A stretch of 64,000 nt of DNA from contig CAJOMU010000003.1 of assembly GCA_905235735.1 (NCBI GenBank), positions 43,101 through 107,100 on the forward strand, read 5' to 3'. Under the pieces are notes generated by a model. That model worked only from the letters and a program-made list of their open reading frames with translations, was not told the DNA's origin and did no database searches. This DNA comes from an uncultured Synergistales bacterium (lineage in GTDB: Bacteria > Synergistota > Synergistia > Synergistales > Aminobacteriaceae). Positions 1 through 8,770 of this stretch are shown piece after piece (position 1 is the stretch's first letter; every line of letters begins with the position of its first letter). Made by a program: the position numbers and the translations under genes.

Positions 1-426
1 CAGAGATTGAGAATCAAATCACGAAATGTAATTCAGTCTGGAAACTATATAGGCCATGTTCTTGATGAAGCAGCACGATTAGAATTCACTCACGCAGTCA
101 TCTTCGGTCATCCAGGAAAGTTACTGAAGGTTGCATCCGGGAACTTCAACACTCACAACAGAATAGCAGACGGAAGACTTGAAGCACTCTGCACACAGCT
201 CGCAATCATTGGGGTATCACGAAGCATGATTGAACGCGTATATCACAGCAACACTACGAATGAGGCAATGAGCATTGTTGATTCAGAAGGCTATAATGAG
301 GTCTGGAATGTATTGGCAGAAATCGTATCGCGTAAATGCAGAGAGAGGACATGTAACAGCATGAAAGTTGATTCATATTTTGCTGACAATGACGGCAATA
401 TTCTGGGGTATTATGTCGATGAATGA
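1..426 (+). CDS. cbiD: Cobalt-precorrin-5B C1-methyltransferase CbiD, C-terminal part
   Basis: The reading frame is open from the window edge, so the N-terminus lies outside. The visible 140 or so residues contain the CbiD signature region: a SxNYIGHVLDEAA segment, then FGHPGKLLKVASG and a FNTHNRIADGR segment. CbiD C1-methylates cobalt-precorrin-5B in anaerobic cobalamin synthesis. Its stop (TGA at 424-426) overlaps the start of cbiET, which indicates translational coupling and a cobalamin operon extending upstream of the window. Confidence 0.9.
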   Translation, partial: QRLRIKSRNVIQSGNYIGHVLDEAARLEFTHAVIFGHPGKLLKVASGNFNTHNRIADGRLEALCTQLAIIGVSRSMIERVYHSNTTNEAMSIVDSEGYNEVWNVLAEIVSRKCRERTCNSMKVDSYFADNDGNILGYYVDE

Positions 427-1603
427 GATAGTTGTTGCTGGTGCAGGCATTGGAGATTTTACGCATGAAGTTCAAAGTGCACTGAATGAAGCTGATGTTG
501 TGCTTGCAAGTTCACGGTTCAGAGATTTAATTCCTCAAGGTAAACGCATAATTGACCTGAAAGATTTTGATTCGTCGTTCAGTCAGCTTGAACATGAACA
601 CGGTAACAAATTAATCCTTCTGTCTGGGGATTCGTGTCTGTTCAGTTTACTTCCGATGATAAAGAAACGTTTCATGAATATTCGTGTTCTGCCGGGCATA
701 AGTTCTTTGCAGGTATTATGCGCCCGTGCATGTGAAATATGGAATGATGCAGTTATCTTGTCTGGACATGGCCGGACGTTAAGAGCAGGTACATTCCTGA
801 ATATAGTTGAACGTAACCATCTCGTTATCCTCTTCTGCGACCGTAATATATCGCCTCAATGGGCATGTGAAAATCTCAATCGCATTCACGGAGATATTGA
901 AGTCTTCATAGGGTGCAATCTTGGCCTCAATGATGAGCAGGTGTTTCACGGTAAACCAGAAGAGTTTATGTGTCAGAATTTCCCTGAGCTGTCGATAATC
1001 CTCGTGAAGAATCATAACGTCTATGTGCCGGTAAATTTTCATCTCCGCGATTCCGAATTCATACGCGAGAATAGTATCGTGATGACGAATGAATGTGTAC
1101 GTTCGGTTGTTCTGTCGCGTCTTAATCTCAATCATGATTCTGTCTTGTGGGACATAGGAGCAGGTTCGGGAAGCATAAGCATATCGGCAGGCCATGAAGA
1201 GATATACGCTGAGATTCACGCAATAGAGTACAGGCATGAAGCCGCAGATTTAATCTCACGCAACGCATCGCATTTTCACACTCATAATGTAATCATTCAT
1301 GAAGCACGTGCACTTGATGTTCTTCATACATTGCCTCAGCCTACACATATATTCATTGGAGGCTCTGAAGGTGAGCTTGACGGTATATTAGAATATATAT
1401 CACAAATGAAAAGCTCAGTTCAAATTATGATTGCATGCGTAACACTTGAGACTTTCAGCAGGGCATATGAAGTTCTAAGAGACTGGGAAAATTTCGAGGC
1501 AGTACAGATTTCGGTGAACACATCAAAGCATCTCAACCCTTCAATGACTCTCATAAATGCAAGAACTCCAGTAATGATTCTCAGCGCGAATCATAATGTA
1601 TAA
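413..1603 (+). CDS. cbiET: Fused CbiE/CbiT, cobalt-precorrin-7 methyltransferase and decarboxylase
   Basis: A two-domain protein of about 397 residues. The N-terminal half is a tetrapyrrole methylase (CbiE) with VVAGAGIGDF near the start, an SGDSCLFS loop and VLPGISSLQ. The C-terminal half is a class I SAM methyltransferase (CbiT) with the motif DIGAGSGSISIS and an acidic residue (AIEYR) at the end of the next strand. Together they perform the late C5/C15 methylations and the decarboxylation of the corrin ring. I start at the ATG at 413, overlapping the cbiD stop; the ATG at 419 is equally possible. An upstream ATG at 368 lies well inside cbiD and is unlikely. Confidence 0.88.
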   Translation: MSMNEIVVAGAGIGDFTHEVQSALNEADVVLASSRFRDLIPQGKRIIDLKDFDSSFSQLEHEHGNKLILLSGDSCLFSLLPMIKKRFMNIRVLPGISSLQVLCARACEIWNDAVILSGHGRTLRAGTFLNIVERNHLVILFCDRNISPQWACENLNRIHGDIEVFIGCNLGLNDEQVFHGKPEEFMCQNFPELSIILVKNHNVYVPVNFHLRDSEFIRENSIVMTNECVRSVVLSRLNLNHDSVLWDIGAGSGSISISAGHEEIYAEIHAIEYRHEAADLISRNASHFHTHNVIIHEARALDVLHTLPQPTHIFIGGSEGELDGILEYISQMKSSVQIMIACVTLETFSRAYEVLRDWENFEAVQISVNTSKHLNPSMTLINARTPVMILSANHNV

Positions 1604-1643
1604 TAGCGCATTGAAAAAATTTTTTGACGGAGGAAGTTTCATC

Positions 1644-2441
1644 ATGAAGAAAATTTTAGCAGTTATTCTCACGCTGGCATTAAGTGCAGGCGTATGTTTT
1701 GCTGAAGGCTTGAACATCTCGAAGGCAGAAGAGTTCGTGAACTACAAGATAGGAACTCAGAGAGGAACAATAGCAGAGGGGATCGCAAGAAAGATGCTCG
1801 GCGATAAAGCAGGTGCACAGCTCACGACTTACGAGAAGGCAACCGATGTAATTCAGGCATTGAAGGTCGGAAAGATTCAGGGTGCAATTATGGACGAGGC
1901 TCCAGCGACACAGTTCAAGAGGAATGACCCTGATGTGCTTACGATTCTTCCTGAGCCTTTGACTACAGAACAGTATGCAATCGGATTCAAGCAGGGCAAC
2001 AAGGAATTGCTTGAACAGGTCAACAAGGCACTCGCAGAGATTAAAGCGGACGGTTCACTTGAGAAAATCATGCTGAAGTACAAAGAAGACCCGACTGCGG
2101 CCAAGCCAGAAGATATTGATTTGCATGTTGGTGCTTCAGGCGGAAAGTTATATCTCGGAACTGAATCAGGTTTCCCTCCTTATGACATTAAGGTTGGAGA
2201 CGGCTACACAGGAATCGATATTGAGATGTGTGCGCTCATTGCAGGGAAGTTGAACAGGGAACTTGTTATTATTGCATACCCATTTGATTCACTGTTCATG
2301 GCTGTGAACTCAGGGAAGGTTGATATGATCTGCGCAGGAATTACGGTTAATGAGGAGAGAAAGTTATTCACGGACTTCTCAGAGCCGTATGAAAATGCAG
2401 CACAGGTAGCAGTGATACTGACGAAGGATTACGCGAAATAA
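1644..2441 (+). CDS. Amino-acid ABC transporter substrate-binding protein with permuted lobes
   Basis: A 265-residue secreted binding protein. The ATG at 1644 follows a GGAGG site and opens a clear signal peptide (MKKILAVILTLALSAG, then VCFA before the likely cleavage point). The mature part resembles SBP_bac_3 (family 3 periplasmic binding proteins), but in swapped order. Residues about 25-150 read like the usual second lobe (KIGTQRGT, GKIQGAIMDEAP, EPLTTEQYAIGFKQGNKELL, then an IKADGSLEKI helix). Residues about 160-265 read like the usual first lobe (LYLGTESGFPPYDI, GYTGIDIEMCALIAGKL, GKVDMICAGITVNEER, DFSEPYENAAQVAVI). No transporter permease or ATPase gene lies beside it, and a hairpin terminator follows. 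Confidence 0.85.
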   Translation: MKKILAVILTLALSAGVCFAEGLNISKAEEFVNYKIGTQRGTIAEGIARKMLGDKAGAQLTTYEKATDVIQALKVGKIQGAIMDEAPATQFKRNDPDVLTILPEPLTTEQYAIGFKQGNKELLEQVNKALAEIKADGSLEKIMLKYKEDPTAAKPEDIDLHVGASGGKLYLGTESGFPPYDIKVGDGYTGIDIEMCALIAGKLNRELVIIAYPFDSLFMAVNSGKVDMICAGITVNEERKLFTDFSEPYENAAQVAVILTKDYAK

Positions 2442-2465
2442 TTAATCATTCACGAAGCTCATTTG

Positions 2466-2493
2466 AATCCCTCTGTTAAAATTCAGGGGGATT
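2466..2493 (+). terminator. Rho-independent terminator after the binding protein
   Basis: A 10-bp stem with one G-U pair (arms 2466-2475 and 2484-2493) encloses an 8-nt loop and is followed by a short T-rich stretch. It separates the binding-protein gene from the exporter gene that starts at 2526. Confidence 0.7.
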
Positions 2494-2525
2494 TTGTTAT
2501 GTTGTTACAAGGAGGAAATAAATTT

Positions 2526-3770
2526 ATGCCACAGGAAAAAAGTAATGTTGATGAGATATTAGACTTCTGCGTAAACTTAGGCCGTAAAATGATAATCAGC
2601 GGCGCAAATCTCGAACGTGTTCATCTTGCAATAGAATTCATCTGCAAAGCCTATAATCTGAAAGACCTTAGCATCTACATGCTGAGTACTCATATATCAC
2701 TCGGCGCATACGATTCAGAAGGGAGGTATGCATCACGTCAGGCATCAATACCTGCAGCAGGAATTCATCTCGACAGACTCCGAAGCCTGAATCAATTATC
2801 GTATAAAGTTGCAGAAATAACCCCTCCGACGAAATTGCTTGCAGGAATGTTAGAGAAAGCATATCAGGTTAGAGACTACAATGATATAGTGATTCTTTTC
2901 GGAAAAATTTTTGCTGTGATATGTCTGTGCTTTATGTTCGGAGGTTCATTCAGTGATTTAATTCCTGTTGCGTTCGTCGTTGCATTGATTCATTTCATGA
3001 CAAAGATACTCGAAAAGACCGGCTTAGATCGTCTGGTCTGCAATGCATTAATAATGTTCAGTGCAGTTTCACTCGCGATATTGTTTGTGTATTCAGGGTT
3101 CAATCACAATCTTCCCGCAGTGCTCATATGCGTATCACTTCTCATGATTCCAGGTATACCTCTCGTGAATGCCATGCGTAACCTATTATGCGGAAGTGAG
3201 ATCAACGGAATACTTCAGATGTTGAAAATCTTTGTTGATACTATGGCTCTTGGAATGGGTATCTATCTTGCTATGTGGCTGTTTGCAGGCAGAAGTCTTG
3301 TCGGTGAATCTTATTCTTACGAGGCTTTGAATCCTTCAGTCATGGTTATACTCTCATTCATTGCATCAGTGAGTTTCGGTGTCGTATTCAGGATACCTCC
3401 CAGAGATTTATGGCTCGCTGGTCTCGGAGGAGTATTAGCACGAATAGCACTCCTAACGCTTACACCGTTAATGTCAGAGAGACTATCATACATGACAGCT
3501 TCGGCATTAGTTGCGGCACTTTACGCTGAATTTCTCGCAGTCAGACGAAGACAGCCGTCTACATATTTCGTTTACCCTTCGATGATTCCATTGATACCTG
3601 GTGATCTGTTCTTCTTCGCGTTAATTGGTCTGTATATCGGTGATATATCTATATTCCTATCACAAGGAATCAATTGCCTGCTATCACTTTCAGGATTGAG
3701 CATAGGATTCGTTTTGAGTTCAACTGTCTCGCATTATATCCGCAGAATAAGATACGAAATGCAGCGATAA
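2526..3770 (+). CDS. ThrE-family threonine/serine exporter, fused form
   Basis: An inner-membrane protein of 414 residues combining both ThrE modules. The N-terminal soluble part (about 1-110) has the DUF1212-like pattern around NLGRKMIISGANLERVH. At least nine hydrophobic segments follow, including the PAVLICVSLLMIPGIPLVNA region and, near the C-terminus, YPSMIPLIPGDLFFF. The two prolines in the PG(I/V)P and IPG motifs are characteristic of the family. Members export threonine and serine using the proton gradient. I chose the ATG at 2526 because AAGGAGG sits 10-15 nt upstream; the longer frame from 2463 would run through the preceding terminator. Confidence 0.85.
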   Translation: MPQEKSNVDEILDFCVNLGRKMIISGANLERVHLAIEFICKAYNLKDLSIYMLSTHISLGAYDSEGRYASRQASIPAAGIHLDRLRSLNQLSYKVAEITPPTKLLAGMLEKAYQVRDYNDIVILFGKIFAVICLCFMFGGSFSDLIPVAFVVALIHFMTKILEKTGLDRLVCNALIMFSAVSLAILFVYSGFNHNLPAVLICVSLLMIPGIPLVNAMRNLLCGSEINGILQMLKIFVDTMALGMGIYLAMWLFAGRSLVGESYSYEALNPSVMVILSFIASVSFGVVFRIPPRDLWLAGLGGVLARIALLTLTPLMSERLSYMTASALVAALYAEFLAVRRRQPSTYFVYPSMIPLIPGDLFFFALIGLYIGDISIFLSQGINCLLSLSGLSIGFVLSSTVSHYIRRIRYEMQR

Positions 3771-3775
3771 AAAAT

Positions 3776-3798
3776 CCCTCCCCATTTCGTGAGGAGGG
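3776..3798 (-). terminator. Terminator between convergent exporter and abgT
   Basis: CCCTCC (3776-3781) pairs with GGAGGG (3793-3798). On the minus strand the hairpin is followed by a run of T, so it mainly ends the abgT transcript. It lies in the 46-bp gap between two convergent genes and may also slow transcription from the plus side. Confidence 0.7.
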
Positions 3799-3816
3799 TC
3801 ATTCGTTCATTTATTC

Positions 3817-5382
3817 TTACAGCCCTACAGATACACCAGGCCCTAATGGAATCCCAACGAGATACCAGATCACTAACAGCACAGTGAATCCTACAAGATA
3901 GAACAGTGAGTAAGGCATTGCCATTGATATTACTGTTCCAATTCCAACCTCTGTATCATCATTCGGCTTGTACTGCTCAAGCAATCCAATCATGACCGGC
4001 AGATAATATGACAGAGGCGAGATTATGTTCGTGGTTGAATCTCCGATACGATATGCTACCTGCGTCAATGCAGGAGAGAAACCTACGCCCGCAAACATTG
4101 GAACGAATATAGGTGCAAGTATTAGCCATTTAGCAGACCCGCTTATCATGAAGAGATTCAGGAACGTTACGAGAATGATAAACAGAATCAATAACGGTAT
4201 ACCTCCGAGATTCATGCTCTTCAGGAACTCCGCACCCGTAACAGACAGAATCGTATCGAAATGGCTCATTCTGAAAAGTTCAACGAACAATGATGCAGGC
4301 AAGACCACAACCATAAATCCAGTACTGCCGACTAAACCCTTCTGCATTAACTTCGGAACATCTTCACCCTTCTTAATCACTCCCGCTCCTATTCCGTATG
4401 CAGTGCCGATCACAAAGAATAATCCGAACAGTAACGGCATAACACTGCTCAGTAATGGTGAACGAGGAAGAATATCACCGTTTGCAGGGTTACGGAACAA
4501 TGAACCTTCCGGATATGTCATCCACACTATCAATGCTATATATGCAATTAAAGCTATTAATGCGCAGAACAGTCCGTGATTTTCTTCAGGGGTTACTGCA
4601 TGTTTCTTCAGTTCTTCTTCATCATGGCCCATGTCATTGTCTCCGAGCATCTTCACTATATAGCGTTCTGTTACGTAAACTGTCAGGAAGGTCAATACGA
4701 ATGTTCCTGCCATCATGAAGTACCAGTTGATTAACGGGTGTGTAGGTGTTCCTTCGGGGATATAAGGTACACCTTCAATAGCAGTTGTCGTTATCCCTGA
4801 GAGCAATGCATCTGTTCCAGCAATGAATAAGTTCGCCGTGAATCCTCCTGCACCTGCCGCATATCCCGCCGCAATCCCTATCCATGGATTTCGTCCCAAT
4901 GCCTTAAAGACCGCTCCAGCTATTACGGGAGTGAATATGATTCCTGCATCAGAGGCAAGGTTTGCGTTTATGCCAACGATAGCTATCACTGCCGTAACAA
5001 GTACACGAGGTGCACCCAGAATCGTTTTTCTCATCAGTGCCGAAATCATTCCTGTCTGTTCGACAAGTCCAATTCCAAGCATCATTGTGAGAATTAATCC
5101 CAACGGCGCAAAATTCATGTAGGTCTTCACGAAATTAGCGAAGAATGTACGAAGTGAATCATACGAGAGCAAATTTATCACTGCAACCGTCTGTTCCGTA
5201 ATCTTTCCCGACTTGCTCACCATATACGACACTTCTTTTCCCTGAAGCCAGTATGACAGCCCGAAGAGTATCAATGAGAGCACTACGAACAGCCAGAAAG
5301 GATGAGGAAATTTGTTGCCTATAACCTCAATGGCATAAATGAATTTCTCAAAGAATGAACGCTTTTGCAATTTATCATTCAT
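3817..5382 (-). CDS. abgT: AbgT-family p-aminobenzoyl-glutamate transporter
   Basis: A 521-residue polytopic membrane protein, normal length for AbgT. It has about 11-13 hydrophobic segments. Family-like stretches are FPHPFWLFVVLS near the N-terminus, GINANLASDAGIIFTPVIAG in the middle and a conserved SGSAKWLILAPIFVPMF loop near the C-terminus. Characterised members import p-aminobenzoyl-glutamate or export sulfonamides. The M20 amidohydrolase directly upstream on the same strand (50 bp away) supports import followed by hydrolysis. The start is set by AGGAGG just before the ATG. Confidence 0.9.
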   Translation of the reverse strand: MNDKLQKRSFFEKFIYAIEVIGNKFPHPFWLFVVLSLILFGLSYWLQGKEVSYMVSKSGKITEQTVAVINLLSYDSLRTFFANFVKTYMNFAPLGLILTMMLGIGLVEQTGMISALMRKTILGAPRVLVTAVIAIVGINANLASDAGIIFTPVIAGAVFKALGRNPWIGIAAGYAAGAGGFTANLFIAGTDALLSGITTTAIEGVPYIPEGTPTHPLINWYFMMAGTFVLTFLTVYVTERYIVKMLGDNDMGHDEEELKKHAVTPEENHGLFCALIALIAYIALIVWMTYPEGSLFRNPANGDILPRSPLLSSVMPLLFGLFFVIGTAYGIGAGVIKKGEDVPKLMQKGLVGSTGFMVVVLPASLFVELFRMSHFDTILSVTGAEFLKSMNLGGIPLLILFIILVTFLNLFMISGSAKWLILAPIFVPMFAGVGFSPALTQVAYRIGDSTTNIISPLSYYLPVMIGLLEQYKPNDDTEVGIGTVISMAMPYSLFYLVGFTVLLVIWYLVGIPLGPGVSVGL

Positions 5383-5431
5383 GAGATTATCTCCTCCTTT
5401 TAAGAATATTCATACAATTATAATTTACATC

Positions 5432-6613
5432 TCATGAGTTCAGATAGTCAATTACACTTCCAGTGAAGAAATTGATTCCGTAAATGAAACATGATTCATC
5501 AGGACAGAACTTTTTGTTATGCAACATGGCAGTATCCTTCACACTTTGATTCAATGGTCTGCACCCTAACCATGCCATAACCGCAGGACGTTCACGCGCA
5601 AAAAATGCAAAGTCCTCCGCTCCTAGTTCAGGCTGTTCCGCAACAATCAAAGCATCATTGCCGATATGTTTTCTCACTGACTCACATACTTTTTCAGTCA
5701 GTCCTGAATCATTCACCGTAGGAGGATAACCCTTCACGTATTCCACATCACATGTAGCACCAAATGCAGAGGCTATGTTCTTCGCTGTACGTGTTATGAG
5801 TTCGGATATTTGATTCTGTACATCAGAGTTCACTGTTCTCACTGTGCCTTCAATCTTCACGCAGTCGGGAATGACATTGTAACGATAACCTCCGTTTATT
5901 TTTCCGATTGTGAGAACCGCAGAGTCCAACGGTGAAACTGAACGCGATATTATGCTCTGCAATCCCGTTATTATGTGCGCAGACGCAACTATTGCATCAA
6001 CTCCCTGATCTGGTCTCGAACCGTGTGCTGTCTGTCCGTGAACCGTCAGATATATTCTGTCTGACGCTGCCATTAATGAACCTGAACGTGTAATAATCTT
6101 CCCAGTCTCATATAATGGCCATACATGAAGTGCGAGCATTGCATCAACATTAGGATTCTCAAGTACACCATCACGAATCATGCCTGGTGCTCCTCCTATT
6201 GGATTCCATTCTTCGGCTGGCTGAAAGATGAACTTCACATTGCCTTTCAGATTATCTTTCATCTCCGACAATACACATGCAGTACCCAATAACATGGCCG
6301 TATGTGTATCATGTCCGCATGCATGCATAACCCCTTCATTCAACGAGGCATATTCAAGCCCTGTCTCTTCGTTCAATGGAAGTGCATCCATATCCGCACG
6401 TAACGCAATCGTTTTTTCTCCGCCTTCATTCTTTCCTCGAAGCAATCCAACTACACCATAGCCTCCTACATTACGTGTAACCTCAAGGCCAAGACCTTCA
6501 AGAACATTTGCAACGAGTTCTGATGTTCTCTCTTCATGCTGGCTCAATTCAGGGTGTGAATGAATATCCCTTCGCCATTCGATAACTTTATCAATATATT
6601 TTTCTCCGTACAT
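5432..6613 (-). CDS. M20 family amidohydrolase (aminobenzoyl-glutamate/hippurate hydrolase type)
   Basis: A 393-residue metallopeptidase of the M20 amidohydrolase branch. Metal-binding motifs are visible: RADMDALP, MHACGHDTHTAMLLG, the QPAEEW segment with the catalytic glutamates, and GAEDFAFF near the C-terminus. This branch hydrolyses N-acyl or aminobenzoyl amino acids. As the gene immediately upstream of abgT in the same direction, it probably hydrolyses the imported substrate. The exact substrate cannot be read from sequence. It is divergent from the CDF transporter, with 68 bp between the starts. Confidence 0.88.
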   Translation of the reverse strand: MYGEKYIDKVIEWRRDIHSHPELSQHEERTSELVANVLEGLGLEVTRNVGGYGVVGLLRGKNEGGEKTIALRADMDALPLNEETGLEYASLNEGVMHACGHDTHTAMLLGTACVLSEMKDNLKGNVKFIFQPAEEWNPIGGAPGMIRDGVLENPNVDAMLALHVWPLYETGKIITRSGSLMAASDRIYLTVHGQTAHGSRPDQGVDAIVASAHIITGLQSIISRSVSPLDSAVLTIGKINGGYRYNVIPDCVKIEGTVRTVNSDVQNQISELITRTAKNIASAFGATCDVEYVKGYPPTVNDSGLTEKVCESVRKHIGNDALIVAEQPELGAEDFAFFARERPAVMAWLGCRPLNQSVKDTAMLHNKKFCPDESCFIYGINFFTGSVIDYLNS

Positions 6614-6681
6614 TTATCATCACCTCTGCATTAAATGATATACTCATCACTTAAATATTCAAAAGCAGGAAGGTTAAAACT

Positions 6682-7788
6682 TTGGAAGACAGAGAAAAGA
6701 AAATTATTCGTGTCAGCTTAATCGGAATCACTGCTAATGTTCTTCTCGCAGGATTTAAATTTCTTATCGGCTTAATGTCTAATTCTATTGCAATCATGAT
6801 TGACTCTCTGAACAATGCAAGCGATGTTCTCTCGTCAGTCATAACTGTAATCGGAACTAAACTCGCAAATCGTCCGGCAGATAAATCTCATCCGTTCGGG
6901 CACGGAAGAATCGAATACATCAGCGCGGCAGTCATTTCGGCAATCATTATGTATGCAGGAATAACAGCACTCATTGAATCATCAAAGAAGATTCTGAATC
7001 CTAGTACACCTGAATATTCAACTGAGACTATCATTATCGTATCTGCTGGCATAATCGTTAAGATACTCCTCGGACGTTACGTAAGCTCTCAGGGAAAAAA
7101 GCTATCATCAGATTCACTCGTGAATTCAGGTAAAGATGCTTTGATGGATTCTGCTGTGTCTTCTTCAACTCTTCTTGGTGCTTTTGCGTTCATTCTGTTC
7201 GGGATAAATCTTGAGTCATGGCTCGGAGCATTCATCTCAATCATCATCATAAAAGCAGGAGTTGATATGTTCAGGGAGACAACGAGCAAGATTCTCGGTG
7301 AACGTGCAGAAAGCGGATTCACCAATGCCATAAAGGAAACCATATGCAAGACTGAAGGTGTTTTCGGTGCTTACGATTTGATTCTCACTAACTATGGGCC
7401 TGATATGCTCATGGGGTCTGTTCACATTGAAGTCCCTGAAAGCTGGACGGCAGAGAAAATTGATATAGTCAGCCGTGAGATAATGCATCGTGTATACACT
7501 GAACATCACATCATACTTGCTGCTGTAGGAATATATTCGCATAATTCAAATGATGAAGTCATGAAGATTCGCACTGAAGTAACAAGGGCTGTAATGTCTC
7601 AGGATTACGTACTTCAGATTCACGGATTCCATTGCAGTACTCAGGAGAAGGTTATACGCTTCGATGTAGTGATAGATTTTGCTGCTCCTGATTCAAATGA
7701 AGTTTACCGTAATGTCCTTGAGAAAATACAGGCTCTTTATTCCGACTACAGAATAACAGTACAACTCGACTCCGATTATTCAGATTAA
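6682..7788 (+). CDS. Cation diffusion facilitator (CDF) family metal transporter
   Basis: A 368-residue CDF protein with six predicted membrane segments and a long cytoplasmic C-terminal part. The metal site on TM2 reads DSLNNASD, the NN variant common in anaerobes, and the TM5 equivalent is DALMDSAVSS. The HPFGHGRIEY loop after TM3 is typical. The C-terminal CDF dimerisation domain (from about residue 210) is followed by an extra ferredoxin-like stretch of about 90 residues, so this belongs to a longer subfamily. Start codon is TTG at 6682, preceded by AGGAAGG. Metal specificity (Fe, Mn or Zn) is unknown. Confidence 0.88.
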   Translation: MEDREKKIIRVSLIGITANVLLAGFKFLIGLMSNSIAIMIDSLNNASDVLSSVITVIGTKLANRPADKSHPFGHGRIEYISAAVISAIIMYAGITALIESSKKILNPSTPEYSTETIIIVSAGIIVKILLGRYVSSQGKKLSSDSLVNSGKDALMDSAVSSSTLLGAFAFILFGINLESWLGAFISIIIIKAGVDMFRETTSKILGERAESGFTNAIKETICKTEGVFGAYDLILTNYGPDMLMGSVHIEVPESWTAEKIDIVSREIMHRVYTEHHIILAAVGIYSHNSNDEVMKIRTEVTRAVMSQDYVLQIHGFHCSTQEKVIRFDVVIDFAAPDSNEVYRNVLEKIQALYSDYRITVQLDSDYSD

Positions 7789-7791
7789 GGT

Positions 7792-8688
7792 TTATTCATC
7801 ATATCCTGAACGTGTCAGCTTCATCTCTGAAAGTTCAAGAATGTATAATGCAGTCGCAAGAACAACAGCACTTCCTCTCGGTGAACTTCCTCTTGAGCGT
7901 AATGATTTGTCCATCTCGAACACTGCATCAATTCCTTCGGACGTTATCATTCCTCCCAGTTCAATCACGTGCTTTGCTTCCTCCTGAACACGAATCAATT
8001 CAGCTATCCCTCCATGTGCAGCGAGACATGAATCCTGATTCGATGACATTATATTTATGAGTGTATGTGTAAGTCTCTCTCTGAGCGTTAAATTTCCGTG
8101 AGTAGCTTCAAGTTTCCGGAGTGTGTCTATTGCTTTCAGTGTCTCAATGAATCCATGTTCTGCTTCTCCTCTGCAACCTTCGATACCGTAAGACAGATAT
8201 GCTCTTTCACTGGGAGTGAATACTCTTGTTCCGCGTTCATCTTCGAGCCTCCATAGTTCACGCTCTGTTATTCCCCGAACGAATGATGATGCAGTAAGTG
8301 CGAGTGCCTTTGAGGTTAGGATTCGATCCTGAGCGATTAACCTTCCTGCTGCTGCGGAGATTAGGCCAAGACAAAAGACATGTCCGCTCATTGAAAGTTT
8401 TCCCCGCGTGGCTCTCAATGCATCATCAATTCCAATCTTCGATGAACCTTTCAGAATCGTGTATGCGTCTTCGGGTTTCAATGCTTCGGTATCTGAACCT
8501 GCACTTACAGAATTAACCAGACATTGAAACAATGACATTGTCCCGTCGATATGGCACGGGTAATCTGTGGAGTCTAATGCGCTGTTATCCAATGGGGTAA
8601 TGAGTCCCGGCTTCGGGTATACTGATGCAACAAGTACCATAGACTTCACTGCTAATTTTGCGGCGTTGAAAATATATATCTCGTTCAA
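7792..8688 (-). CDS. citG: CitG-like triphosphoribosyl-dephospho-CoA synthase
   Basis: A 298-residue all-helical protein of the CitG/MdcB family. Support comes from VYPKPGLITPLDNSA near residue 25, a GCRGEAEHGF segment in the middle, NQDSCLAAHGG, and the C-terminal SSPRGSAVVLATALYI. These enzymes make the prosthetic-group precursor of citrate lyase or malonate decarboxylase. No lyase genes are present in this window, so the client enzyme must be elsewhere. The 3' end is 4 bp from that of the convergent CDF gene. Confidence 0.8.
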   Translation of the reverse strand: MNEIYIFNAAKLAVKSMVLVASVYPKPGLITPLDNSALDSTDYPCHIDGTMSLFQCLVNSVSAGSDTEALKPEDAYTILKGSSKIGIDDALRATRGKLSMSGHVFCLGLISAAAGRLIAQDRILTSKALALTASSFVRGITERELWRLEDERGTRVFTPSERAYLSYGIEGCRGEAEHGFIETLKAIDTLRKLEATHGNLTLRERLTHTLINIMSSNQDSCLAAHGGIAELIRVQEEAKHVIELGGMITSEGIDAVFEMDKSLRSRGSSPRGSAVVLATALYILELSEMKLTRSGYDE

Positions 8689-8770
8689 AATTCAATATCC
8701 CTCTCATAATTTTATTTGATAAAATTATTCTACACACACAAAAAAATTTTTAGGGAGGTAACTTGTCATT

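Noticed and set aside
779..1237. 152-aa open frame on the minus strand inside cbiET
   Set aside because: Antisense to a well-supported CbiE/CbiT gene, no ribosome site and no recognisable domain.
4025..4579. 184-aa open frame opposite abgT
   Set aside because: Shadow of a clear membrane transporter gene; its composition reflects the antisense of hydrophobic codons.
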